From assembly GCA_000010565.1 (NCBI GenBank), contig AP009389.1:2418001-2482000 (forward strand): a stretch of 64,000 nucleotides of DNA, in the 5' to 3' direction. The position numbers and the translations under genes were made by a program. This document shows positions 53,961 through 64,000 of the stretch, piece after piece (the first letter of the stretch is position 1; each line of letters opens with the position of its first letter). Source of the stretch: Pelotomaculum thermopropionicum SI (GTDB lineage Bacteria; Bacillota; Desulfotomaculia; Desulfotomaculales; Pelotomaculaceae). The notes under the pieces were generated by a model. That model did no database searches. It had not been told where the DNA came from and saw only the letters and a program-made list of their open reading frames with translations.

Positions 53961-54200
53961 GGCGAAAAATCCTTTCCAAGTTAATGTGATGAGGTTTATA
54001 CCAAAAAGCGGAACGCCGCGACCGCACGGAACAGAAAACGGGTGCCACACGATACGGCACCCGGAAGGGCATAAAAATACCCTTTTGCGCCGTCCCGTAC
54101 GGAAGGATTACTGCGCAGCAAAGCTAAGCGGCGTTATGCCGCTTTACAGCCCGGCTTTACAATAATGCGCGTTCCTTACGGGACAATCTCCCAAAAGGCA
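53961..54200 (-). promoter_or_regulatory. Long structured leader of the methyltransferase gene
   Basis: On the minus strand: AAGGGTATTTTTATGCCCTT (hairpin), then CGGGTGCC-GTATCGTGT-GGCACCCG followed by TTTTCTG (terminator-like), then about 75 bases to the start codon. AAAGCGGCATAACGCCGCTT forms another stem further upstream. This arrangement fits transcription attenuation or a structured regulatory RNA. I cannot match it to a named riboswitch. Confidence 0.5.
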
Positions 54201-54546
54201 CTTCCCATTTAATAGATTTAGATCAAGTATAGCACCGGACAGCGGAAACAGTCAACGGGTTAAGAGTCCGTATTTTTGGATAATACATCCTTTGAAGACC
54301 CCGCAAAATTCGATATGCGCCGGGAAATGGCCAAAGGTGCATAGCCGGACTAACGGACGAAAAGGATTTGGATGAAACTTTTTGGGAACGCCTCATCGAC
54401 GAGATGAACAGTTTATTTGCCCTGGTGCGTTTCGGCATCCAGGGCTGACCGGGCCGCCGGGCGGACTGCCCTGGGCATTGGGCGCTGAACACCGGGCATT
54501 GTAAAACATGGGGTTTTTTTCAAACAATCCGCAGGAGGGGACCTGT
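54201..54546. other. Divergent spacer with a 3' gene remnant
   Basis: A plus-strand piece at 54346-54448 reads EKDLDETFWERLIDEMNSLF and ALVRFGIQG then stop; it looks like the end of a protein of unknown family. The promoter of the phosphotransferase gene should lie in 54450-54530. Confidence 0.4.
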
Positions 54547-57169
<2,623 letters not shown>

Positions 57170-57344
57170 CGAGCGCCGTGCCCGTTATTACTCCACGGTT
57201 TATACATCGTGGCGGTTGCTTAACATTGTTGCTTTAAAACAAACCGCACCATAATCTTCTATATATCGCCCGGTAAAGACGGTGGAGGCCGGTTCAATCA
57301 AGATGGATTAATTGTAATACAAATACTTTTAAAACCTGCCTTTA
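57170..57344. other. Spacer with hairpin half-copy
   Basis: 57271-57345 resembles 17676-17755 (GGTGGAGGCCGGTT...AATCAAGATGGATT); the left arm of the hairpin is missing. No gene. Confidence 0.5.
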
Positions 57345-57821
57345 CTAATTCAGTCCGCCTTTCAACCGCCGGACGGTTTCCAGGTCCAGGCCGGTTATCT
57401 CCGCAACGACGTCTTCCGGCAAACCCTTTTTCAGGGCCGCCCGGGCAGTTTCCAGTTTGCCTTCTTTTATTCCTTCCTTTATCCCTTCTTTTATGCCTTC
57501 CTTTATGCCCTCCGCACGGCCTTTTTCATGCCAGCCGGTGGTAATCTGCATGATGGCCTCGGCCTCCTCTCTATCAATCTTACCCAGTTCCAGGCTGAAT
57601 TCTTCCTCTTCTTTCCGGTTCAGCTTCAGATAAGCCTCGAAGAAACCGCCCAAAAGCTCCGCCCGCGCCGGATCCAGTTTCATCCGGGCCAGCATGCGCA
57701 TGAATTCCAGCCTGACTTTTACTCTTTCTTCCGCTTTGAAGCTCATTTTACTCAACAGCGCCGCCGCCACCGGATTATCGCCGGCCGCATAATCCCGCCA
57801 TGGAAGTTTTCTCAGCTGCAC
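57345..57821 (-). pseudogene. Rpn/PD-(D/E)XK nuclease C-terminal part
   Basis: 158 residues: LPWRDYAAGDNPVAAALLSK, FKAEERVKVRLEFMRMLARM, then four copies of GIKE(G) and KGLPEDVVAEITGLDLETVR. This is the C-terminal half of an Rpn-type recombination-promoting nuclease/putative transposase; the nuclease domain is missing. Its 5' end coincides with the stop of the NHLM transporter gene at 57821. A shorter relative lies at 17750-17956. Confidence 0.75.
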
Positions 57822-60562
57822 TAGGCCAGCTGCCGCCGGGCCAGCTCCGCGAAGAAACCGCCCCGCTCCATCAATTCTTCATAGGTGCCGCGCTCCACCA
57901 CCCTGCCCTTGTCCATGACCAGTATTTGATCGCAGTTGACAACAGTGCTGAGGCGGTGCGCGATGACGATCCGGGTTGCTTTCAATTGCTCAAGGCTTGC
58001 GCTGACAATGGCCTGGGTCCGGTTGTCCAGGGCGCTGGTGGCCTCGTCAAAAAAAATTATTTTGGGCCTGTTGACGATGGCCCTGGCAATTAACAACCTC
58101 TGCCTTTGCCCTCCGGACAGGGTGGCGCCCCCTTCACTGACCAGCGTGTACATGCCCATGGGCATGTCCCGGATATCCTGGTCAAGGCCGGCCATTCGCG
58201 CGGCCTCCCAGGCGTCGTCCATGGTCAGGTGATAGTTGGCGCCCACAATGTTGGAGTATATATCCCCCGACATCAGCTGGCTGTTTTGCAAAACAACCCC
58301 CAGCTGCCTGCGCACCGAGCCAATATCGAGCTTTTCCAGCGGCCGGCCGTCGTAAAAAACCTGCCCCGCGACGGGTTTTTCAAACCCCAGCAGGATCCGG
58401 AGCAGCGTGGATTTCCCGCTGCCGGAAGCCCCCACGATACCCACGAAATCGCCTTCTCCCGCCTGCAGTGAAACATCGTCCAGGACCAGGGGGCCGTCTT
58501 CCCTGTAGCGGAACGACACGTGGCTGACTTCAATGACTCCGGTCAGTTCGCCCGCGTCGCTTTTGGCCTCGTCATATTCCGGCAGTGTCTCCAGTATCGG
58601 TTTTGATCTCTCAAACAGGGGAATAATCATGTTAACGGAGAGAAAGGACTGGCAAAGCACCGTCATGGAACCCATGAAGCTGACCAGGGCCGAGTTGAAG
58701 GCTACAAATTTACCCGTTCCCAGCGTGCTGCCGGTCAAAGATACCGCGGCGTAAAAAACCGCCATGGAGGTGATTACGGGTAGGACGGCCTGGAAGGAGC
58801 TCAACTGGACGGCTAACATTCTGCTTTTATATTCCATTCTTCGCTGTTCGCTGAACTCCCTGGTTATTAAATAAAACGCCCTTTTTTCGGCCCCGGCGAC
58901 CCTGAATTTGGTTATTCCGGTCAGAAACTGCAGGATCAGGCCGGAAAGCCGGTTGGACATGCCGACCACCAGCCGCTCGTAACCCACCTGGCGGTAGCCC
59001 AGCACCGCCATGATCACCGTGACCACCAGGATAAAGACGGTTGACACCGCGGCCAGTTTGACACTGTAATAGAACAGCAGGCCGAAATTGAACAGGGAGA
59101 AGAAGCTGGAAAGGACGTTGTTAATGACAACACCCGACAGCATCCTGCGGATCTGGCTCACGCCCATGGCCCGCATGGCCAGTTCCCCCGCGGAATAGTT
59201 TTTAAAAAAGGACACCGGCAGGCTCAACAGCCGGTCCCAGACGGCCGCCATGACGGCCCCCTCCATTCTTCCCTCCAGCCGCAGCACGGCCAGGGAACGG
59301 GTCAGTTGAAACAGCAGCCCGGCCAGGGCGGAGGCTCCGAGGAAAAAGGCCATCTGAAGGAGCTGGGCCTTTTCTCCCCCGGGAATGATGGTGTCCAATA
59401 TGATTCCCGTGGCAACGGGAATGACCATGCTCAGCAGGCCACCCGCCACCCCCATTAAGATAACCGTCAGCAGGTCCCGCTTCCAGCAGTTCTCGCTCCC
59501 GAAGATTAAAACATCACGCAGCTTAAGCACTTTATTGGGAAAGGGCCGGTAAAAGGCCACGGCGAAGGGTTTGAGCCGCCGGGCGGTTTGGCGATCAACC
59601 GGCTGTGTGGTGTTGTCTGCGGGATCGTGCAGTTGATAGCGGCACGGGGACAGGGGAATCAGGGCCACCGGCCGGTTGTCGTCCGCCGTGAAGGCCAGCA
59701 GGGGACCGTTGTCCTGAGTGTGCCACTCCCCTTTTAAAGCCACCTGCCTGATCCGGATGCGGGAAGCCCTGGCAATGTCCCGCAGCGGATCTTTCGCAGG
59801 CATATCCTGCGCGGCCCGGGGCGAGGGGACAATTTCAATGTTCATGGCCCGGCCCACCAGGCTGCAGGCGGCAAAGAGGGGATCGCCGGCGGTTGCGGCA
59901 CGGACACCCTCCTTAAGTCCGGGCTGCGCCACGGACGCCATGTCTTTTATGGCGTTCTCAAAATACAGCCGGTCCTGCCCGGCCTTTTGCCGGAAACGCC
60001 GCCTTTCGGCTTCCTCCCGCTTCCTGCGGCAGCCGGCCACCGCCCGCAAGGACGCCTTGTGAAAGGAGTCCAGCGGCAGCGGGACGTCACTTTCCCCCGC
60101 GTATCTCACCTGGATGGGTTCCCCGGCGGAGGGAAGCAGCCGCACTTCCGGCGGCTCCGCCGCCCCGGCGCTGCCGGCCAGGGCTTTCACCCACCGTTCC
60201 AGCGGGGGCAGGAACATGTCCGCACCGGCGGACAGCTTCACCCGCTGAATAAACACGTCCAATTCAACGCGCCAAAGCCGGGTACCCGGCAGGCCCGCCG
60301 CCAGAAGAGCGATTTTTTTCTCCTCATCCTCATCTTCCGGTCCTTCCGGGTTGAGGCCGAACAGGAGCCCCCCCGCCTCCACTTCAAACAGGAAATCCCT
60401 CGCCCCGGCAACCCCGTCACCTTTGATGGCGACGGAAAAAACATTCACTTTGCCGCTTTCCAAAAGCCAGACGCCGCGGGGATCGGTCAGAGGCAAGGGC
60501 CTGTTTCCCTCCCCGGCTACCGGGGAGCCATTTTCCCGGAAAAAATCAAACAACGTCATCAT
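57821..60562 (-). CDS. NHLM bacteriocin-system ABC transporter without peptidase domain
   Basis: About 913 residues. An N-terminal ~330-residue region without C39 peptidase motifs (as in the NHLM ABC2 family) precedes an ABC transmembrane domain (about 350-630) and an ATPase with GASGSGKST (Walker A), VVLQNSQLMSGDIYSNI, LSGGQRQRLLIARAIVNRP, IIFFDEATSALDN and the switch His IAHRLSTV. The start is one of two ATGs at 60562/60559. It pairs with the peptidase-containing transporter at 60707 and the HlyD-like protein at 62925 to make the exporter typical of NHLP/Nif11 systems. Expected substrates: the precursors scattered through the window. Confidence 0.92.
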   Translation of the reverse strand: MMTLFDFFRENGSPVAGEGNRPLPLTDPRGVWLLESGKVNVFSVAIKGDGVAGARDFLFEVEAGGLLFGLNPEGPEDEDEEKKIALLAAGLPGTRLWRVELDVFIQRVKLSAGADMFLPPLERWVKALAGSAGAAEPPEVRLLPSAGEPIQVRYAGESDVPLPLDSFHKASLRAVAGCRRKREEAERRRFRQKAGQDRLYFENAIKDMASVAQPGLKEGVRAATAGDPLFAACSLVGRAMNIEIVPSPRAAQDMPAKDPLRDIARASRIRIRQVALKGEWHTQDNGPLLAFTADDNRPVALIPLSPCRYQLHDPADNTTQPVDRQTARRLKPFAVAFYRPFPNKVLKLRDVLIFGSENCWKRDLLTVILMGVAGGLLSMVIPVATGIILDTIIPGGEKAQLLQMAFFLGASALAGLLFQLTRSLAVLRLEGRMEGAVMAAVWDRLLSLPVSFFKNYSAGELAMRAMGVSQIRRMLSGVVINNVLSSFFSLFNFGLLFYYSVKLAAVSTVFILVVTVIMAVLGYRQVGYERLVVGMSNRLSGLILQFLTGITKFRVAGAEKRAFYLITREFSEQRRMEYKSRMLAVQLSSFQAVLPVITSMAVFYAAVSLTGSTLGTGKFVAFNSALVSFMGSMTVLCQSFLSVNMIIPLFERSKPILETLPEYDEAKSDAGELTGVIEVSHVSFRYREDGPLVLDDVSLQAGEGDFVGIVGASGSGKSTLLRILLGFEKPVAGQVFYDGRPLEKLDIGSVRRQLGVVLQNSQLMSGDIYSNIVGANYHLTMDDAWEAARMAGLDQDIRDMPMGMYTLVSEGGATLSGGQRQRLLIARAIVNRPKIIFFDEATSALDNRTQAIVSASLEQLKATRIVIAHRLSTVVNCDQILVMDKGRVVERGTYEELMERGGFFAELARRQLA

Positions 60563-60706
60563 AACCACCAGGTAAACAGAATTTACTTTTATCTATTTAA
60601 AACACGGCGGACAGAATCAGCACCGGAATGTACCGCGACGGCAAACCGCTCTTTCATTCCGGCCTCCGGCTCCCGGCTCCTGTCCCGGGCCACTGCACGG
60701 TTATAG
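60563..60706. other. Spacer between the two transporter genes
   Basis: 144 bases, no gene; transcription through it is likely. Confidence 0.4.
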
Positions 60707-62848
60707 TTAACCGGCCTGGATCAGCTTTGCGTAGTGGCCGTTCAAATTTTTCAGTTCTTCGTGGGTTCCGCGCTCGACAATCCTGCCCCGCTCCAGAACA
60801 ATAATCTCGTCACAGTCCCGGACGGCGCTCAAACGGTGGGCAATGATCAGGCAGGTGCAGCCGCGCCGGCGAATGCCCTGGTCAATTGCCTTTTCCGTCG
60901 GGGGGTCCAGGGCGCTGGTGGCCTCATCCAGCACCAGGATGGAAGGATTGCCGGCCAGGGCCCGGGCAATTTCCAGCCTCTGCCTCTGCCCGCCACTGAA
61001 GTTGCTCCCCCCCTCAGCCAGCGGATGATCGTAGCCGCCGGGCCGGACGGTGATCTCGTCGTGGATGCAGGCGTCCCTGGCCGCGCGGAGCAGGTCGGAT
61101 TCCGAAATGGTATTATCCCACAGGGTGATGTTGTCCCGGATGGTTCCCTGGAACAAATTGATCTCCTGGTCCACGATGGCCAGGGAATGATTTATGACCG
61201 CCCGGGGAATGCTTTCCCTCGGAATCCCGTCGAATAAAATTTCCCCGGACCAGGGTTTGTAAATGCCGGCGACCAGTTTCGCCACCGTGGATTTCCCGCT
61301 GCCCGATCCCCCCACCAGGGCCACCCGGGAACCGGGCGTCAGCTTCAAGTTGAAATGATCAATTAAAGGGGGGTCCAGAGGACTGTAACCAAAGGTCACC
61401 TCCCGCAGCTCGACGAATCCTTCCAGCTTTTCGCCGCAGCCGGCGGCCGGGGCGCCCTCTCCGGCCTGTTTTTCCACGGGATACTTTAAAACATCGTCAA
61501 TGCGGTTCATATCCCCTTCTATTTCCTGAAGCTGGCTGCCCAGGCCGACCAGCCCGGTGACCGGCTCCAGAAAACTGGTCATCAGGCTTTGGAAAGCCAC
61601 CAGCATCCCGATGGTCATCTCGCCGTTAAAGATCAGATAACCGCCCAAAACCAGGACCACGGCATTGGTAAGGGCAGTCAGAAAAGAAGGAACGGCCGAT
61701 AAAAACTGGGTGGATACCCCCAGTTCCTGCTCCGCGTTCAGCGCTTTGGCCTGGTATCCCGACCATTTGGCAAAAAAGTCGGATTCCGAGCCCGTCGCCT
61801 TCAAGGTTTCAATTATCTGCAGGCCCGACATGGCGGCGCCGCTCAACTTCCCCAAATCTTGTAGAAGCTTTCTGTTTTGGTCCACCCTTTTCCGTGAAAC
61901 ATACCGCAAATACAGGATGTTGATCACGGCCGCCGCGGCCCCTACCAGCGCCAGCCACAGGTTATACCAGGCCATCAGGATAAGATAGAATACAACCATG
62001 GCGCAGTTCAGGGCATTGGTGGCCAACTGCCCCGACAGCAACCGGGCCACCCTGTCGTTGCTCTGCACCCGGGTGCAGATATCACCGGCATACCGCTGGG
62101 TGAAGAATTCCACCGGCAACCGCAGCACATGCCAGAAAAACCGGGCCGTGGTGGAGAGGGCGATTTTGGTTTCCAGCCTGACCAGGTAGTATTGCTGGAT
62201 CCAGGTCAATATCCCCCTTAACGCCGCTGTAAGCCCCATCCCCAGCAAAAGGGGAACAAGCCAGTTCCCTTTCCCGCCAAGCAGTATGTCGTCCACAAAA
62301 ACCCTTGCAAAAGCGGGGATTACAAGACCTGGAACGACCAGCAACAGCCCCGCCAGGATGACATAGGACAAGGCCCCCTGCAGGCCTTCCAGCCGCTTTT
62401 GCAAGGCTGCCAGGATACCCGGCTTGCCGCCGCTTTTAACAAAATCCGGACCCGGCTCAAAGGCCAGCACAATTCCCGTAAAGGACTGATCGAACTCTTC
62501 TTCGGTAACGGCTCTGGGGCCGCTGCCGGGATCATTGAGGAAAACCTTGCCCCTGCCGAATCCCTCCAGCACCAGGAAGTGATTGAAGTTCCAGTGTACA
62601 ATCACAGGAAGGGTCATCCGCCTCAGATCGTCCGGTTCCCTCCGGTAGCCCCTGGCCTCCAAGCCATATTTCCGCGCCGCCTTTAAAATGTTGCTGGCCT
62701 TGCTGCCGTCCCTGGAAACACCGCAGGCGATGCGCAGCTCCTCCAGCGCCACGTACCTGCCCCAGTAGGCCAGAACCATGGCCAGGGAGGCCGCCCCGCA
62801 TTCCACGGCCTCCATTTGCAGCACGGTGGGAACCTTTACCCGTTCCAC
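60707..62848 (-). CDS. NHLM bacteriocin-system ABC transporter with C39 leader peptidase
   Basis: 713 residues from GTG 62848, behind AAGGGCGAGA; an upstream ATG at 62905 lies in the repeat-like spacer and is less likely. The peptidase domain (about 1-135) has the catalytic Cys in PTVLQMEAVECGAASLAM, His in VIVHWNFNHFLVLEGF and Asp in FLNDPGSG. The membrane domain follows (about 150-450), then the ATPase: GGSGSGKSTVAKL, IVDQEINLFQGTIRDNITLW, FSGGQRQRLEIARALAGNPS, ILVLDEATSALDP, IAHRLSAVRDCD. It should cleave leaders after GG-type sites and export the cores. Confidence 0.93.
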   Translation of the reverse strand: MERVKVPTVLQMEAVECGAASLAMVLAYWGRYVALEELRIACGVSRDGSKASNILKAARKYGLEARGYRREPDDLRRMTLPVIVHWNFNHFLVLEGFGRGKVFLNDPGSGPRAVTEEEFDQSFTGIVLAFEPGPDFVKSGGKPGILAALQKRLEGLQGALSYVILAGLLLVVPGLVIPAFARVFVDDILLGGKGNWLVPLLLGMGLTAALRGILTWIQQYYLVRLETKIALSTTARFFWHVLRLPVEFFTQRYAGDICTRVQSNDRVARLLSGQLATNALNCAMVVFYLILMAWYNLWLALVGAAAAVINILYLRYVSRKRVDQNRKLLQDLGKLSGAAMSGLQIIETLKATGSESDFFAKWSGYQAKALNAEQELGVSTQFLSAVPSFLTALTNAVVLVLGGYLIFNGEMTIGMLVAFQSLMTSFLEPVTGLVGLGSQLQEIEGDMNRIDDVLKYPVEKQAGEGAPAAGCGEKLEGFVELREVTFGYSPLDPPLIDHFNLKLTPGSRVALVGGSGSGKSTVAKLVAGIYKPWSGEILFDGIPRESIPRAVINHSLAIVDQEINLFQGTIRDNITLWDNTISESDLLRAARDACIHDEITVRPGGYDHPLAEGGSNFSGGQRQRLEIARALAGNPSILVLDEATSALDPPTEKAIDQGIRRRGCTCLIIAHRLSAVRDCDEIIVLERGRIVERGTHEELKNLNGHYAKLIQAG

Positions 62849-62924
62849 TCTCGCCCTTCCCCCCCACCAACTTAAGTCTAAAAGTCTACAATTTACAGCT
62901 TTCATTGACTTTCGACTTTCGACC
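62849..62924. other. Spacer with GAAAGTC-type repeats
   Basis: Minus strand: AAGGTCGAAAGTCGAAAGTC, tandem copies of CGAAAGT, shared with 27168-27291. Lies between the HlyD-like gene and the transporter gene. Confidence 0.45.
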
Positions 62925-64000
62925 TTAATTTACCGAGAGAATTTTTTTCAGCGCGGGAATAACCAGGCTGACCGGCCTTTGTTCCATAACTTTCACCGAG
63001 CCGTCGCAAAGGGTGCCGCTGTTGATTTTCAGCGGGGGCCCTTTGGGAGAAGACCACTTAAAACCGCTTGTGGTGGAGTCGTCGGCAATTAAATCGATGT
63101 GCAGTTCCAGGGACGCGCCCTGGGCGGCAAGTTTCCGCACCAGATCTTCATTGCCCAGGGTGTGCAGCATCCCCTGGCCGGTGGCGGGATATTCGGACAC
63201 CGAAACCACCCGTCCCAGCATATAGCCGTATTCTTCTTTCTTGACGGTGGTGGGCGAAATCATCGCCTCCATCCCCGGCGTGATCTTTTTTCCTTCCTCC
63301 GCCCGCACGTACATCACCACTTCTGTTTTTATCGTCCTGCCCTGGCGCTCCAGGCTGAAGAGGGGCATTCCGGGCTGAACAAGATCACCCTTGCCGCACC
63401 TCACTTCCAATACCCGCCCATCCACCTGGGAAACCACTTCCGAGGCAAGGTTCAGCTCATCCTGCAGCTTTTTTATTTTTTCTTCCGTCTCCGTTATCTT
63501 TACTGCCTTTGTGGTGTCAAACTTTTCCTCCAGCAATTGCAGCTGCAATTGCGCCTGCTGCAGTTTCGCCCTGTACGTGATGATCGTTTCCTCCCACTCG
63601 CCCGCTGTCAGTTTGGCCAGGTCCTCTTCGGCCGCCCGGGTCTGCAAACGCAGCAGTTCCAGATCTTTTTTCGCGCCGGTCAGATCAATTTCGGCAATTG
63701 CGCCGTTTTGATAAAGCCAGGTTAGTTTGTCAACATATTCCTGCTTGTTTGCTTCATTGACCCTGGCCTGGCGCAGGGTTATCCTGGCGATCTCTATCTC
63801 GTGCTCTTTACCGGATAACGCATTTTTATAGTTGGCTTCTTCATAGGGCAGGGCAGCCCTGGCCTCCCTGATTTTCCCGGCCAGTTCGTACAGGTCGTAC
63901 AGCTCCGGCCCCAAAAATTTTTTCTCTCCCGGGCCGGGGCCGTTTACATCAAAATTTCTTAGATTTTCCAACTGGTCCTGCAAACCGTTAATTTGCTCCA
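62925..64000 (-). CDS. HlyD-like secretion protein of the NHLM system, 5' end outside window
   Basis: The frame runs from the stop at 62925 to the window edge without a start (no convincing ATG), so at least 358 C-terminal residues are seen. There is a long coiled coil (about the region with TLRQARVNEANKQEYVDKLT and LQQAQLQLQLLEEKF) between two lipoyl half-motifs (VVSQVDGRVLEVRCGKGDLV, QPGMPLFSLERQG) and a C-terminal beta-barrel domain (MEAMISPTTVKKEEYGYMLG). It is the membrane-fusion/adaptor partner of the two ABC transporters. Confidence 0.9.
   Translation of the reverse strand, partial: EQINGLQDQLENLRNFDVNGPGPGEKKFLGPELYDLYELAGKIREARAALPYEEANYKNALSGKEHEIEIARITLRQARVNEANKQEYVDKLTWLYQNGAIAEIDLTGAKKDLELLRLQTRAAEEDLAKLTAGEWEETIITYRAKLQQAQLQLQLLEEKFDTTKAVKITETEEKIKKLQDELNLASEVVSQVDGRVLEVRCGKGDLVQPGMPLFSLERQGRTIKTEVVMYVRAEEGKKITPGMEAMISPTTVKKEEYGYMLGRVVSVSEYPATGQGMLHTLGNEDLVRKLAAQGASLELHIDLIADDSTTSGFKWSSPKGPPLKINSGTLCDGSVKVMEQRPVSLVIPALKKILSVN

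Noticed and set aside
53961..54200. Known riboswitch class
   Set aside because: I could not match the hairpin order to any conserved core I know; only the stems themselves can be supported.
57440..57530. Short tandem repeats that might suggest a CRISPR array
   Set aside because: They encode GIKEG units in the tail of an Rpn-like protein, 12-15 bases long and without spacers. I found no CRISPR array in the window.

Overview
The window is about 57% GC, has almost every complete gene on the minus strand, and is dominated by precursor peptides, maturases and exporters of ribosomally made, post-translationally modified peptides (RiPPs). The gene families (NHLP and Nif11-type leader peptides, radical SAM/SPASM maturases, AzgA permease, LIV transporter, SLH surface proteins, rifamycin phosphotransferase) and moderate-to-high GC suggest a Gram-positive anaerobe of the Peptococcaceae (Pelotomaculum/Desulfotomaculum type). 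That assignment is inference from gene content.

Layout: 1-5.2 kb holds a cut-off MFS transporter, a frameshifted acetolactate decarboxylase, guanine deaminase and an AzgA-type purine permease. 5.2-9.3 kb is a graveyard of precursor, YcaO, ABC, radical SAM, integrase, IS21 and IS1634 fragments. 9.3-11.5 kb is a TOMM pair (NHLP precursor plus a YcaO cyclodehydratase lacking its middle). 11.6-15 kb encodes a fused amino-acid ABC system. 15.2-24.3 kb is again mosaic: chimeric nucleotidase/guanine deaminase, four NHLP precursors, and broken copies of a Cache/BAAT protein, a PdaC/chagasin protein and a radical SAM maturase. 24.4-28.5 kb is a LIV branched-chain amino-acid ABC operon with truncated livF. 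28.5-33.6 kb holds a putative metallopeptidase and a compact RiPP locus: a PoyD-type epimerase between two precursors that each carry two Nif11 leader domains and a Cys-free Val/Ala/Gly-rich core. An IS256-family element (33.7-35.3 kb) separates this from the second copy of the decarboxylase/deaminase block (35.4-37.9 kb). 38.2-45.9 kb carries the intact versions of the secreted proteins whose broken copies lie upstream (PdaC/DUF3298/chagasin; Cache/BAAT hydrolase; 5'-nucleotidase with SLH). 46-52 kb is a RiPP operon with a Nif11-type precursor, three radical SAM/SPASM enzymes and a GNAT acyltransferase. 52-57.8 kb has fragments, a methyltransferase, and a frameshifted rifamycin phosphotransferase. 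57.8-64 kb encodes the NHLM export system (two ABC transporters, one with a C39 leader peptidase, and an HlyD-like adaptor).

Functional picture (inference): the NHLM exporter at the right end probably serves the many NHLP/Nif11 precursors, cleaving after the GG-type motif. YcaO, PoyD-type, SPASM-type and GNAT enzymes supply different modifications. The most striking property is the density of partial duplicates and internally deleted copies: at least ten loci are present once intact and again as short derivatives that retain two ends of the parent. A roughly 35-bp motif recurs 13 times in one orientation, often upstream of precursor genes and at fragment boundaries. The region looks like a recombination-driven precursor and maturase shuffling ground.
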